A DNA stretch of 36,634 bases from CAZLYK01 sp964563495. Lineage in GTDB: Bacteria; Acidobacteriota; Blastocatellia; RBC074. Where the stretch lies: NCBI GenBank assembly GCA_964563495.1, contig CAZLYK010000047.1, forward strand, positions 1-36,634, given 5' to 3'. Numbering within the stretch: the first letter of the stretch is position 1; every line of letters starts with the position of its first letter. A program made the translations under genes and the position numbers. This document shows positions 20,436-27,860 of the stretch, one piece after another. The notes under the pieces are model-generated. The model saw only the letters and a list, made by a program, of their open reading frames with translations, had not been told where the DNA came from and ran no database searches.

Positions 20436-22448
20436 TTACTGTAGCGAAATGCTGACAGGATTAGCTTCTTTTAAGTTGTTCAAAAGGTCTTTGACCTTGA
20501 TCACGACGATCGTATTCGGATTTGAAGGAGCGTTGTCGGGAATCCGAATGTTGATCTGTTCGAGACCAACGAATCCCGGAGCCGCGCCGGCAAAGAGCAC
20601 CTCCGAGTTTGTTCCGCCAATGGTGACCTGGATGTTCTCGGCCACACCATTAGAGGGATTGCCATCGGAGTTCTGCGTCTGTCTCAAGCCGGAACCGAAG
20701 AGGATCAGGTAAAGCTGCTCACCCGAGCGTCGGGCGATCAGCGCGGGGACCAGTTTGTTTTGTGAGGCATCGAAACGGGCGAGCGATTCATAGACCTGCT
20801 CGCCGTTGGCTTTGACGCGCAGCAGCAGCCCGGCGGGCGCCCCCTGTCCTGAAGCGTCCGCGGTGAACAGGCTGGGTGCCACGTTGGAAATAAGGATCGT
20901 GCCCTGCGTCGCCACCTGACCGCCGTTGGTGACCACGACATTGGCCAACCCGGAAGGCGTATTGGCGGGCACCTGATAGTTGATCTGGCCCGGTGAGACG
21001 AAGAAGAGGCGAGCCTGTCTGCCGTCAACCAGCACCGAGACACTTCCCAGGTCCAGCGGCAGAGGCTGAGTCGTGGCGAGGGCAGTCACCGAAGACATAT
21101 TGCTGCCAAACGCCGCGACTATCGATTCCGGCGAGTTGTCGTCCCTGTAGCTGGCTGCACTGACGGTAGAGATCGGGTTGAAGCTGATAAAGGCGCCGCC
21201 GCCGGGGCCTTGTTTGACTTCGATCCTGGTTGCGTTGATCGAACCGTCATTCTGTGGCGGGCCGTAAACCTCTGCGAAAGCGCCGACCGCGACCGTCCCG
21301 TATTTGCGCTCGATGCTAGTGGCAGCCGTAACGTGAATGGTTCGGCCGCCGACCTTCCAATCGCCAACCAGGTTGGTTGCGGCGGGCAATGACTCTATCT
21401 TGCCGTAAAACTCGTTGGGATCATTCGAGGAGGATGCCCCCTCGATCTCGATCTTCGTGGCATTAATCGATCCGTCAGGCTGCACCGCGCCTTTTACCTC
21501 GACGGAAACACCGACGGCGAGGCCACGCTCCGAGTGCTCGATCACGGTTGAAGCGATAACATTTACTTTACGGCCGCTGACAGTCCAGACGCCGATCTGG
21601 CCGGTCGTTCCGGGGAGAGCCTCGATTTTGCCGTGAAATTCAACAAAGCTGCCGCTCGCGCCGCCGGGACCGGACTTTGTCTCGATCTCAGTCGCGTTTA
21701 TCGATCCATCCTGAATTTGGTCGCCCTTAACCTCGACTACCACGCCAACGGCGACCTGGCCGTTCTCCTGTTTGATCTCCGTGCCGGCGGAGACATTGAC
21801 TTTGCGCCCGCCGATAGACCATTGCCCTATCCGCCCGGCATCGCTCGGCAGACTTTCAATCGTACCGGTGAATTCGACTGACCCGCTGTTGCCGGATTCG
21901 GATTTTGTCTCGATTTTTAATGCGTCTACTGAGCCGTCGCCACGCTGTGAGCCTTCCACTTCGACCACTACACCCACTTCCAGAGGGCCATCTTCCTGTT
22001 TGAGATAGGTGCTCGCGCTGACATGCACGGTACGTCCGGCAACTTTCCAGTCACCGAGCCGGCCGGCAGTATTTGGCAACTCGTCGACTTTGCCGCTGAA
22101 CTCAACAATCGATCCGCCGCCGGTTCCGGATTTGACCTCTATCTCCTTGGCATTGACCGAGCCGTCATTGAGCAGCAAGCCTTCAACTCTGACTGTAGCT
22201 CCGACCGCGACCTGACCGTTGCTCTGCCCGATCTTTGTCGACCCGCTGACGTGGACTGTACGCCCATTCACTTTCCAGTCGCCGATAAAACCCGAGGCGC
22301 CGGGCAGAGTCTCAATTGCCCCGGTCAATTGGAAATCACTGTCTTCGCTCGCAAAGGCCCGCCCTAGATAAAACTGCCCGAATATCAGCACAATCAGTGC
22401 CAGCCATCCGTGAGCCACGCTCTTAATTCTATAATTTTTGGGATGCAT
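20436..22448 (-). CDS. Exported protein with five DUF5666-like repeats and TIGR03437 C-terminal domain
   Basis: After a signal peptide (KSVAHGWLALIVLIFGQFYLGRAFA) come five repeats of about 75-80 residues, each with the pattern GxIExLP..xGxxGDWxVxGRxVHV, then a VGxxVEVxG strand and DGSxxAxxIE. The C-terminal ~230 residues start at STVSAASYRDDNSPESIVAA and fit the TIGR03437 type (QARLFFVSPGQINYQVP, APAGLLLRVKANGEQVYESL, IRIPDNAPSNPNTIVVIKV). ATG 22448 is chosen over the upstream frame start 22505: it has AGGAA upstream, gives a proper signal peptide and leaves room for the sigma-54 promoter at 22527. Surface or adhesive role is inferred; no enzyme motif is seen. It is a paralogue of the gene at 22770. 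Confidence 0.85.
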   Translation of the reverse strand: MHPKNYRIKSVAHGWLALIVLIFGQFYLGRAFASEDSDFQLTGAIETLPGASGFIGDWKVNGRTVHVSGSTKIGQSNGQVAVGATVRVEGLLLNDGSVNAKEIEVKSGTGGGSIVEFSGKVDELPNTAGRLGDWKVAGRTVHVSASTYLKQEDGPLEVGVVVEVEGSQRGDGSVDALKIETKSESGNSGSVEFTGTIESLPSDAGRIGQWSIGGRKVNVSAGTEIKQENGQVAVGVVVEVKGDQIQDGSINATEIETKSGPGGASGSFVEFHGKIEALPGTTGQIGVWTVSGRKVNVIASTVIEHSERGLAVGVSVEVKGAVQPDGSINATKIEIEGASSSNDPNEFYGKIESLPAATNLVGDWKVGGRTIHVTAATSIERKYGTVAVGAFAEVYGPPQNDGSINATRIEVKQGPGGGAFISFNPISTVSAASYRDDNSPESIVAAFGSNMSSVTALATTQPLPLDLGSVSVLVDGRQARLFFVSPGQINYQVPANTPSGLANVVVTNGGQVATQGTILISNVAPSLFTADASGQGAPAGLLLRVKANGEQVYESLARFDASQNKLVPALIARRSGEQLYLILFGSGLRQTQNSDGNPSNGVAENIQVTIGGTNSEVLFAGAAPGFVGLEQINIRIPDNAPSNPNTIVVIKVKDLLNNLKEANPVSISLQ

Positions 22449-22526
22449 CTTATTGGTTCCTGTTGAAAGGGTTGATTGACATGTCGTCGTGACGAGGGGA
22501 GTCATCCTACGACCGATACCGACAAA

Positions 22527-22541
22527 GCAAACCCGATGCCA
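22527..22541 (-). promoter_or_regulatory. Sigma-54 promoter (P2) of the DUF5666/TIGR03437 gene
   Basis: Minus strand reads TGGCATCGGGTTTGC: TGGCAT, five bases, TTGC, the -24/-12 consensus with exact GG-to-GC spacing. The expected transcript start is near 22515, giving a leader of about 67 nt to ATG 22448. Confidence 0.8.
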
Positions 22542-22550
22542 CTCCGTCTT

Positions 22551-22569
22551 GTTCAGCTAAATGCTTGAT
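22551..22569 (-). promoter_or_regulatory. IHF-type site upstream of P2
   Basis: Minus strand ATCAAGCATTTAGCTGAAC, 9 bp upstream of the -24 element (about -36 to -54). With the preceding T it matches the IHF consensus WATCAANNNNTTR in every position. 17 of 19 bases equal the same-position element of P1. Whether this organism has IHF or only HU is unknown. Confidence 0.65.
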
Positions 22570-22620
22570 AATCAGGCGAGTATTATGAATTAGTTTTCAG
22601 AATGGATGGGAAGAGTGCGT

Positions 22621-22663
22621 CAGATTTACGCGGTTATGAAAGGAATGGCGCGTCGATTTGTCG
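22621..22663 (-). promoter_or_regulatory. Putative upstream activator sites of P2
   Basis: Two blocks shared with P1 at identical distances: CAGATTTACGCG (22621-22632, -106 to -117) and GTCGATTTGTCG (22652-22663, -137 to -148), written on the plus strand. Their GATT cores are 32 bp apart, about three helical turns. They are good candidates for binding sites of an NtrC-type activator. Confidence 0.6.
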
Positions 22664-22664
22664 C

Positions 22665-22749
22665 ATAGACAGGATAGACAAGATTGTTGCAGGATCGGAC
22701 AAGATATGGTCTTGTCCGATCCTGCAACAATCTTGTCTATCCTGTCTAT
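22665..22749. repeat. AATAGACAGG hairpin element, copy F (40-bp perfect arms)
   Basis: Left arm 22665-22704 and right arm 22710-22749 are perfect 40-nt reverse complements with a 5-nt loop (TATGG). Modules GACAGGATA, then GACAAGATTGTT, then GCAGGATCG, then GACAAGA keep the family spacing. It lies 20 bp downstream of the stop of the gene at 22770 and directly next to the distal activator block of P2. In the 321-bp gap 22449-22769 everything except about 60 bp is accounted for by this hairpin and P2. Confidence 0.93.
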
Positions 22750-22769
22750 TCATGAATTCGCCAACAATA

Positions 22770-25706
22770 TCAGTTAACAGATATTGTGACGGGGTTGGCC
22801 TGCTTCCAATTATTCAGCAAGTCACGGGCCCTGATCACAACTGTCGTATTAGGATTAACCACCAGATTGTCGGGAATGCGAATGTTGATCTGATCGAGTC
22901 CGACATATCCCGGTGCTTCCCCGGCGTATAAGACCTGGGAGTTAAGGCCGCCGATAGTGACCAGAACGTTCTCGGCGACACCGTTGGCGGGGTTGCCGTC
23001 AGAGTTCGTCGCGAGCTTCAATCCGGTGCCATAGAGAACGAGGAACAGCTGTTCTCCGGCTCGCCGAACGATCGGCGCAGGGACGAACTTGTTCTGCACG
23101 GCATCGAAGCGAACGAGCGATTCATAAACCTGCTCACCGCCGGCTTTGATCCGGAGTAGCAGACCGGCCGGCGCTCCCTGCCCTGAAGAGTCAGCCGTGA
23201 ACATGTTCAAGGCGACTGTCGAAACCGGGACCGTGCCCTGTGAGACCGCCTGTCCATTGCTGGTGATAACTACATTGGCTGCGCCGGACGCCAGATCGAG
23301 AGGAATCTGGTAGTTGATCTGGTTCGGTGAAACGAAGAAGAGGCGGGCCTGTTTGCCGTCCACCAGCACCGAGACATTACCCAGATTCATCGGTAAGGGC
23401 AGGGAAGTAGCCGCCGTGGTGACTGTCGACATGCCTGAACCGAAAGCCGAAACGATCGATCCGGGGGCATTGTCCTCTAGATAGCTAGCGGCGCTGACGG
23501 TGGTCGCTGAGTTGTAACTCATAAACGCTCCGCCGGCCGGTCCCTGTTTGGTTTCGATCTTGGCCGCGTTGATTGAGCCGTCGGTTTGGAGCAGTCCATA
23601 GACTTCTACGAAAGCCCCGATCGAGATCGTCCCGTATTTCCGTTCAATCTGCGTGGAAACATCGACGTGGATCGTGACACCGCTGACGCGCCAATCACCG
23701 ATCAGATTGCCCGCGACCGGCAGACTCTCGACCTTCCCTTTGAACTCGGATAAACCGGTCCGATCTTTGACCTCGATCTTGACCGCGTTGATCGATCCAT
23801 CGGCTGATAAAGCGCCTTTGATCTCGACCGTCGATCCGACTACGAGCTGGGTGGCTTCCGGCTTGATTTTTGTATTCGCCGTGACGTTCACCTTTCGCCC
23901 GCTCACCGTCCAGGTTCCGGTCTGTCCGGGGGTTCCGGGCAGCACTTCGACCGAGCCGTAAAATTCGGCGAAGCCGCCATTGCCGGCGCTGTTGGATTTG
24001 ACCTGTATCTCGGTGGCGTCGATCAGAGTGGTTTGGCCATCCTGGCGGATTGTGCCTTTGACCTGAACGTAGAAGCCGATCGCGACAGCAGAGCTATCGG
24101 GTTTGAGGCGAGTGCCCGATGTGACATTGACGATCCGTCCGCTCACCGACCATTGCCCGAGCCGTCCCGAGGCGCTCGGCAGACTTTCGATTGAGCCTTT
24201 GAATTCAGTCTCCCCGCCGTCATCCATCTCTGACTTGACCTCGATCTTGTAAGCATCGACCGAACCGTCCGGGCGCCGGGCGCCTTCGACTTCGACATTG
24301 ACGCCGACTGCGATGATGGCTTTTTCCTGCTTGATACAGGTCGTCGCCCCGACGTGAACGACGGTTCCGGACACTTTCCAATCTCCGAAACGTCCAGTCA
24401 TGTTCGGCAACTCCTCGATGATGCCGGTGAAGCTGTAGTTCGATCCGCCTCCCGGACCCGATTTGATTTCGATCTCCTTTGCGATAATTGAGCCGTCGGT
24501 TTGGAGGCATCCTTCCACCTCGACGGTGGCTCCCACGGCAATTTGGCCGTCTTCCTGCTCGATCTTGGTGGATGTACCGACGTGAACTGTACGGCCGCTG
24601 ATGTTCCAATCGCCGATAAATCCCGATGTGCCCGGCAGAGTCTGGATCGTCCCGCGGAACTCAAAGTCTCCATCACAGGCAGTCACAGCCGCAGCCGCCT
24701 GATTGACCGTGAAGGTCAGACCGGCAATGGTGATCGAGCCCNNNNNNNNNNNNNNNNNNNNNNNNNNNNNNNNNNNNNNNNNNNNNNNNNNNNNNNNNNN
24801 NNNNNNNNNNNNNNNNNNNNNNNNNNNNNNNNNNNNNNNNNGGTTGATCGAGTAGGTGCATTGAGCCGCAGCCGCCTGATTGACCGTGAAGGTCAGGCCG
24901 GCAATGGTGATCGAGCCCGAACGGGCGGCGCCGGTGTTGGCGGCGACGGTGTAGTTGACCGTGCCGTTGCCGGAGCCGGAAGCCCCGCTGGTGACGGTGA
25001 TCCAGGCGGCGTTGCTGGTCGCGGTCCAGTTGCAGCCGGCCGCGGCCGTGACTGCGACGGAGCCGGAACCGCCGGTGGCTGCGAGGTTGTTGTTGAGCGG
25101 GTTGATCGAATAGGTGCACTGAGCCGCGGGCGTGACCGCCCGGCTGGTGGTGTAAACCAGATCGCCCGAGGTATCGCTGTCGTTATTCGCTGCAACCCCC
25201 GCGACGTAGAAGGTCACCCGCCCCACGCTCTGTGCCGGGGCATTCCACGTGAATGACCAGCTCCCTTGATTGGCTCCGGTTGCGGCCGATCCGCTGCCTG
25301 TCTGTCCAATATACTGTCGCAGATTATTCTGAACGGTACCGGGGCTCAGTGTGGTGCGTGCAGTGTCGGTGGCGACAATCACGCCGGCCTGTTTCCCCGT
25401 ATCGTCAATCGCCGTGACCTGAAAGCCGAAAGTCGTTCGCCCCGTCTGGTTGATACTCACAGTCAACGGAATTGCCTGGTTTGGCGAATAGCTGGCGGGC
25501 AATCCGTTCAGATTGAGCGTGCCGCCGCCGGCGTTTACAGCCGTCCCGTCGTGGCAACTCGTACAGTTGGATTCACCGGGGGCGTTGGTGTTCCTGCTCG
25601 GCGGCCTGTTTGAATTCGCCCCGGCCGATGCCCCATCCAGAGCGCGGATCGCGAATAGCGCGCAAAAGATGACAAATATCGATATCTTAAATAGCCTGCT
25701 ATGCAT
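22770..25706 (-). CDS. Exported CxxCH-BACON-DUF5666x5-TIGR03437 protein (contains assembly gap)
   Basis: At least 978 residues as assembled. Order: signal peptide (1-29); heme-binding motif CTSCH (48-52); a Reelin-like or choice-of-anchor-V-type domain (about 60-195, LNLNGLPASYSPNQAIPLTVS and GFQVTAIDDTG); BACON-like repeats of 86 residues beginning CTYSINP with GCNWTATSNAAWITV; five DUF5666-like repeats; and a TIGR03437-type C-terminus. The 100-N gap lies inside the second BACON copy, so true length is unknown. The start has GGAAGGA upstream. It follows the heme-motif barrel gene by 61 bp on the same strand and is likely co-transcribed from P1. Surface-exposed adhesive or scaffolding protein with a possible single heme is inferred. 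Confidence 0.85.
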   Translation of the reverse strand: MHSRLFKISIFVIFCALFAIRALDGASAGANSNRPPSRNTNAPGESNCTSCHDGTAVNAGGGTLNLNGLPASYSPNQAIPLTVSINQTGRTTFGFQVTAIDDTGKQAGVIVATDTARTTLSPGTVQNNLRQYIGQTGSGSAATGANQGSWSFTWNAPAQSVGRVTFYVAGVAANNDSDTSGDLVYTTSRAVTPAAQCTYSINPLNNNLAATGGSGSVAVTAAAGCNWTATSNAAWITVTSGASGSGNGTVNYTVAANTGAARSGSITIAGLTFTVNQAAAAQCTYSINXXXXXXXXXXXXXXXXXXXXXXXXXXXXXXXXXXGSITIAGLTFTVNQAAAAVTACDGDFEFRGTIQTLPGTSGFIGDWNISGRTVHVGTSTKIEQEDGQIAVGATVEVEGCLQTDGSIIAKEIEIKSGPGGGSNYSFTGIIEELPNMTGRFGDWKVSGTVVHVGATTCIKQEKAIIAVGVNVEVEGARRPDGSVDAYKIEVKSEMDDGGETEFKGSIESLPSASGRLGQWSVSGRIVNVTSGTRLKPDSSAVAIGFYVQVKGTIRQDGQTTLIDATEIQVKSNSAGNGGFAEFYGSVEVLPGTPGQTGTWTVSGRKVNVTANTKIKPEATQLVVGSTVEIKGALSADGSINAVKIEVKDRTGLSEFKGKVESLPVAGNLIGDWRVSGVTIHVDVSTQIERKYGTISIGAFVEVYGLLQTDGSINAAKIETKQGPAGGAFMSYNSATTVSAASYLEDNAPGSIVSAFGSGMSTVTTAATSLPLPMNLGNVSVLVDGKQARLFFVSPNQINYQIPLDLASGAANVVITSNGQAVSQGTVPVSTVALNMFTADSSGQGAPAGLLLRIKAGGEQVYESLVRFDAVQNKFVPAPIVRRAGEQLFLVLYGTGLKLATNSDGNPANGVAENVLVTIGGLNSQVLYAGEAPGYVGLDQINIRIPDNLVVNPNTTVVIRARDLLNNWKQANPVTISVN
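24742..24841. other. Assembly gap of 100 N inside BACON repeats
   Basis: Exactly 100 N, the usual placeholder for a gap of unknown size. On both sides the sequence is the nearly identical BACON repeat. Completing the interrupted copy alone needs about 184 bp, so the true gap is probably 184 bp plus a multiple of 258 bp. Confidence 0.95.
24861..25118 (-). repeat. Complete BACON-coding tandem repeat unit (258 bp)
   Basis: One full unit from the codon for Cys in CTYSINP to the base before the next such Cys (24860). Part of a second unit follows and then the N gap; the tail of a unit (GSITIAGLTFTVNQ) reappears after the gap with only one or two base differences. High nucleotide identity shows recent duplication. 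Confidence 0.85.
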
Positions 25707-25767
25707 CTACATCCTTCCTTCCTTTATCAGATAAATGGTAATTCGGTCTAAGGTTTTTGATCCGGAT

Positions 25768-27054
25768 TCAGAAGATCCGGCGCGTGAGATTGAAGCCTAT
25801 CGTCAATCCCCTGAAGGTATCGTCTGATCCCTGCAAGCCTCTGGTCATCGATCGCTGTGAGAATGTGGTGCCGGGGCCATTGGTGAATGTCAGGCTGTAG
25901 GTGTGGCGACGTGATACTCCGGATTTTTGTATGCCGAATCCGATCACCGGGCGGCGAATTCCGCTTGAATCGAGAATGTAACGAGCCTCGTCATTCAAAC
26001 GGTAATTGGCTTCGGCCATGACCGAGACTGTCGGGCGAACTCTGAATGCTCCGCCGATGCCCATGGCAAATGCCGTTACACCCGGTGCGTTCGAGGTGGG
26101 ATCAGTATTGTATGGTCGATCTCCCAGGGATGCCGTGGGCACGAGATAAATTTGCGCGTAGCGGGTGATGCTTCGCGCGAACGTCAGCTCAAAACTGGTG
26201 GTGAAATTGCGTTTGAAATTGTCCTGACCTTCAAGCGCAACACGAGCGAGCAGTGACAATGGGTCGCCTTTCTGCTCGCTGAATAGGCTTGTCCCGGCAA
26301 AGACCATGATCGGCCGCCCCAGGTCTGAAGACGATCGATACGCCCCGACCTGTATCCGATCAGTCACCCCATAGGTAAAACCGAACGAGGGAACCGCGCG
26401 TGAATCGAGGCCAAAGAGCGTCGTCGCGCTTGTCGTTTTGCCGTTCGGCCAGCGATGTGTGTAATCATTCCAGAGCGAGCCTCTTGGAACCTGTATCGCC
26501 GTCGGAAGGTTGATCAGGCGCAGATCCGTTTGGCGATAGACCTTTGCCTCCTCTTTCTTCCTTTCCTCCTTTTTGCCATGAGCCGGTTGCGCGGCGACTT
26601 CGTTCTGCTGTGCAGCAGTTGTTTGCCCCTCAGCCGGGGCGATTTCTCTGACCGTCTTCTCTCTCGTGTTGACGATCAATTGCCTCCCATTGTGTTCGAT
26701 CACGACCTCATCGCCGGTTGCACTCGCACCGGCTTGAGGATTTAAGGTCTGATCGGGCTTTTTCTCTTTCTCTGATTGACTGCTGCTTTCCGATTTGAAG
26801 AGATCGGGAAACTGTTGACGCAGTTCCGACGTGAATTGGTATTCAGCTTTGGAAAAGGCTTCCCCCAGCTTGGTCAGTTTGTTCGGATCTTCCTCATCGG
26901 TATGGCAGATCGAACATTTCTTGTGATTTTCCGTTTTTGAGAATGGATCCTCATTGTAAATTTTCATGTATTTTGGCCGGGCACTGACAGAGGCGGCGAC
27001 GAACGCAAAAGAGATCGCCAGGATAATCGATTTCAGATATCCGGTTTTTGACAT
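25768..27054 (-). CDS. Exported heme-motif protein with C-terminal beta-barrel (DUF5777-like)
   Basis: 428 residues. Signal peptide ending near SVSA-RPKY (about 1-25), then a short domain with one c-type heme motif CSICH (47-51) and the phrase LTKLGEAFSK typical of cytochrome-like modules. A charged, low-complexity linker (about 90-170) is followed by a barrel-like region (about 175-428) with LINLPTAIQVPRGSLWNDYT, TYGVTDRIQVGAYRSSSDLG and an aromatic C-terminal end FNLTRRIF. The last part resembles the DUF5777 barrel family; this name is from memory and less certain. AGGAG lies upstream of ATG. It is first gene after the sigma-54 promoter P1 and precedes the BACON protein by 61 bp. Role in outer-membrane electron transfer is only a possibility. 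Confidence 0.75.
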   Translation of the reverse strand: MSKTGYLKSIILAISFAFVAASVSARPKYMKIYNEDPFSKTENHKKCSICHTDEEDPNKLTKLGEAFSKAEYQFTSELRQQFPDLFKSESSSQSEKEKKPDQTLNPQAGASATGDEVVIEHNGRQLIVNTREKTVREIAPAEGQTTAAQQNEVAAQPAHGKKEERKKEEAKVYRQTDLRLINLPTAIQVPRGSLWNDYTHRWPNGKTTSATTLFGLDSRAVPSFGFTYGVTDRIQVGAYRSSSDLGRPIMVFAGTSLFSEQKGDPLSLLARVALEGQDNFKRNFTTSFELTFARSITRYAQIYLVPTASLGDRPYNTDPTSNAPGVTAFAMGIGGAFRVRPTVSVMAEANYRLNDEARYILDSSGIRRPVIGFGIQKSGVSRRHTYSLTFTNGPGTTFSQRSMTRGLQGSDDTFRGLTIGFNLTRRIF

Positions 27055-27150
27055 ACTTCTTCTCCTGCTGTGGATCTAGCGTTGTACCAATATTTATGGT
27101 GGGGGATGTCGGTGTCTGATCGGATGCGCACTCGACTGTGATTTGACAAC

Positions 27151-27165
27151 GCAAGGCGGGTGCCA
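27151..27165 (-). promoter_or_regulatory. Sigma-54 promoter (P1) of the heme-barrel/BACON operon
   Basis: Minus strand reads TGGCACCCGCCTTGC, a full match to TGGCAC-N5-TTGC. The expected transcript start is near 27139, about 85 nt before ATG 27054. P1 and P2 also share TTGTC right after the -12 element with one intervening base. Confidence 0.85.
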
Positions 27166-27174
27166 CGCTTTTGC

Positions 27175-27193
27175 GTTCACTTAAATGCTTGAT
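27175..27193 (-). promoter_or_regulatory. IHF-type site upstream of P1
   Basis: Minus strand ATCAAGCATTTAAGTGAAC, again 9 bp upstream of the -24 element. It matches WATCAANNNNTTR except for the first base and is 17/19 identical to the element at P2. Confidence 0.62.
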
Positions 27194-27244
27194 CCTTAAA
27201 CGGAGGGGTAATTAAAAAACTCAGAAATGAGTCGATCGGAGTGA

Positions 27245-27287
27245 CAGATTGACGCGATGCCGGCAGGTCGTGTGTGTCGATTAGTCG
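27245..27287 (-). promoter_or_regulatory. Putative upstream activator sites of P1
   Basis: Blocks CAGATTGACGCG (27245-27256) and GTCGATTAGTCG (27276-27287), plus-strand spelling, at the same -106 and -137 offsets as in P2; each differs from its P2 counterpart at one base. A further shared TCAGAA lies at -82 to -87 in both. Bases between these islands are not conserved. Confidence 0.6.
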
Positions 27288-27307
27288 TGGGATATTTGAA
27301 TGAGAAG

Positions 27308-27434
27308 AAAATAGAGAAGGATTGATGGCATTGGTCATCAATCAATGCTTACCCTGCGACAGCAATTTTCATGTTTGTCTGAGCGCGAGGATGCGGTCAG
27401 ACAAACATGAAAATTGCTGTAATCCTGTCTATTT
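27308..27434. repeat. AATAGACAGG hairpin element, copy G (with insertion in left arm)
   Basis: Inner arms 27359-27382 and 27397-27420 are perfect 24-nt reverse complements around a 14-nt loop. Outer arms AAATAGAGAAGGATT (27308-27322) and AATCCTGTCTATTT (27421-27434) nearly match. The left arm carries an extra ~36 nt that can itself fold (GATTGATG at 27320 with CATCAATC at 27336). It overlaps the stop codon of the gene at 27429. With P1 it accounts for most of the 374-bp gene-free stretch 27055-27428. Confidence 0.85.
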
Positions 27435-27860
27435 ACCGCTCTCGATTTTAGTCTTTAAGTGCTTCGCGCAGGCCTCGGCGGTGCTGCGTTTACCGTGGGC
27501 GGAGTCTGACTTATTTACCGAGTAGGCCCAGACTGCTTCTCCGCTCTTCAGGTTTGTCACGGTAATGCTCGCCTGCTCACTCGATCGCCAGGAGCCCATA
27601 ATGATGATTTTGGCGGCCCCGGCCTTCTTCGATTCCGAAGTACCGCTGATCTCAAAATCGGCCTGGCTTTTATCAGTCACGATTTCCAGAGGCACCTTCT
27701 TGGCCTCCAGTGCCGTGGCCAGATATTTTTCAAACTCATCCTTCATCGGACTGATGAAGACTTTTGATTTGGCAGGGATGGTTTTGGTGGAATCCTGCGC
27801 CGTGCCGTTGATGGCCGCCGACAGGACGAGAAGAAGAATCGATAAACTTTTTCTGTTCAT
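27429..27860 (-). CDS. Small secreted protein of unknown function, paralogue 1
   Basis: 143 residues with a signal peptide (MNRKSLSILLLVLSAAINGTAQ). The mature part contains SKVFISPMKDEFEKYLATAL, VPLEIVTDKSQADFEISG, a SSEQASITVTNLKSGEAVWAYSV strand pair and AEACAKHLKTKIE at the end. It is clearly related along its whole length to the neighbour at 27860. The ATG overlaps the neighbour's stop by one base (TAATG), so they are coupled. The TAG stop (27429-27431) belongs to the AATAGACAGG repeat. The domain is not one I can name; function unknown, probably periplasmic. Confidence 0.82.
   Translation of the reverse strand: MNRKSLSILLLVLSAAINGTAQDSTKTIPAKSKVFISPMKDEFEKYLATALEAKKVPLEIVTDKSQADFEISGTSESKKAGAAKIIIMGSWRSSEQASITVTNLKSGEAVWAYSVNKSDSAHGKRSTAEACAKHLKTKIESGK

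Noticed and set aside
22449..22505. Longer start (22505) for the DUF5666/TIGR03437 protein
   Set aside because: It would begin about 10 nt after the predicted sigma-54 transcript start and place 19 polar residues before the signal peptide.
24501..25256. Plus-strand frame of about 250 codons over the BACON region
   Set aside because: It is antisense to a clearly coding minus-strand repeat protein, has repetitive low-complexity content and crosses the N gap.
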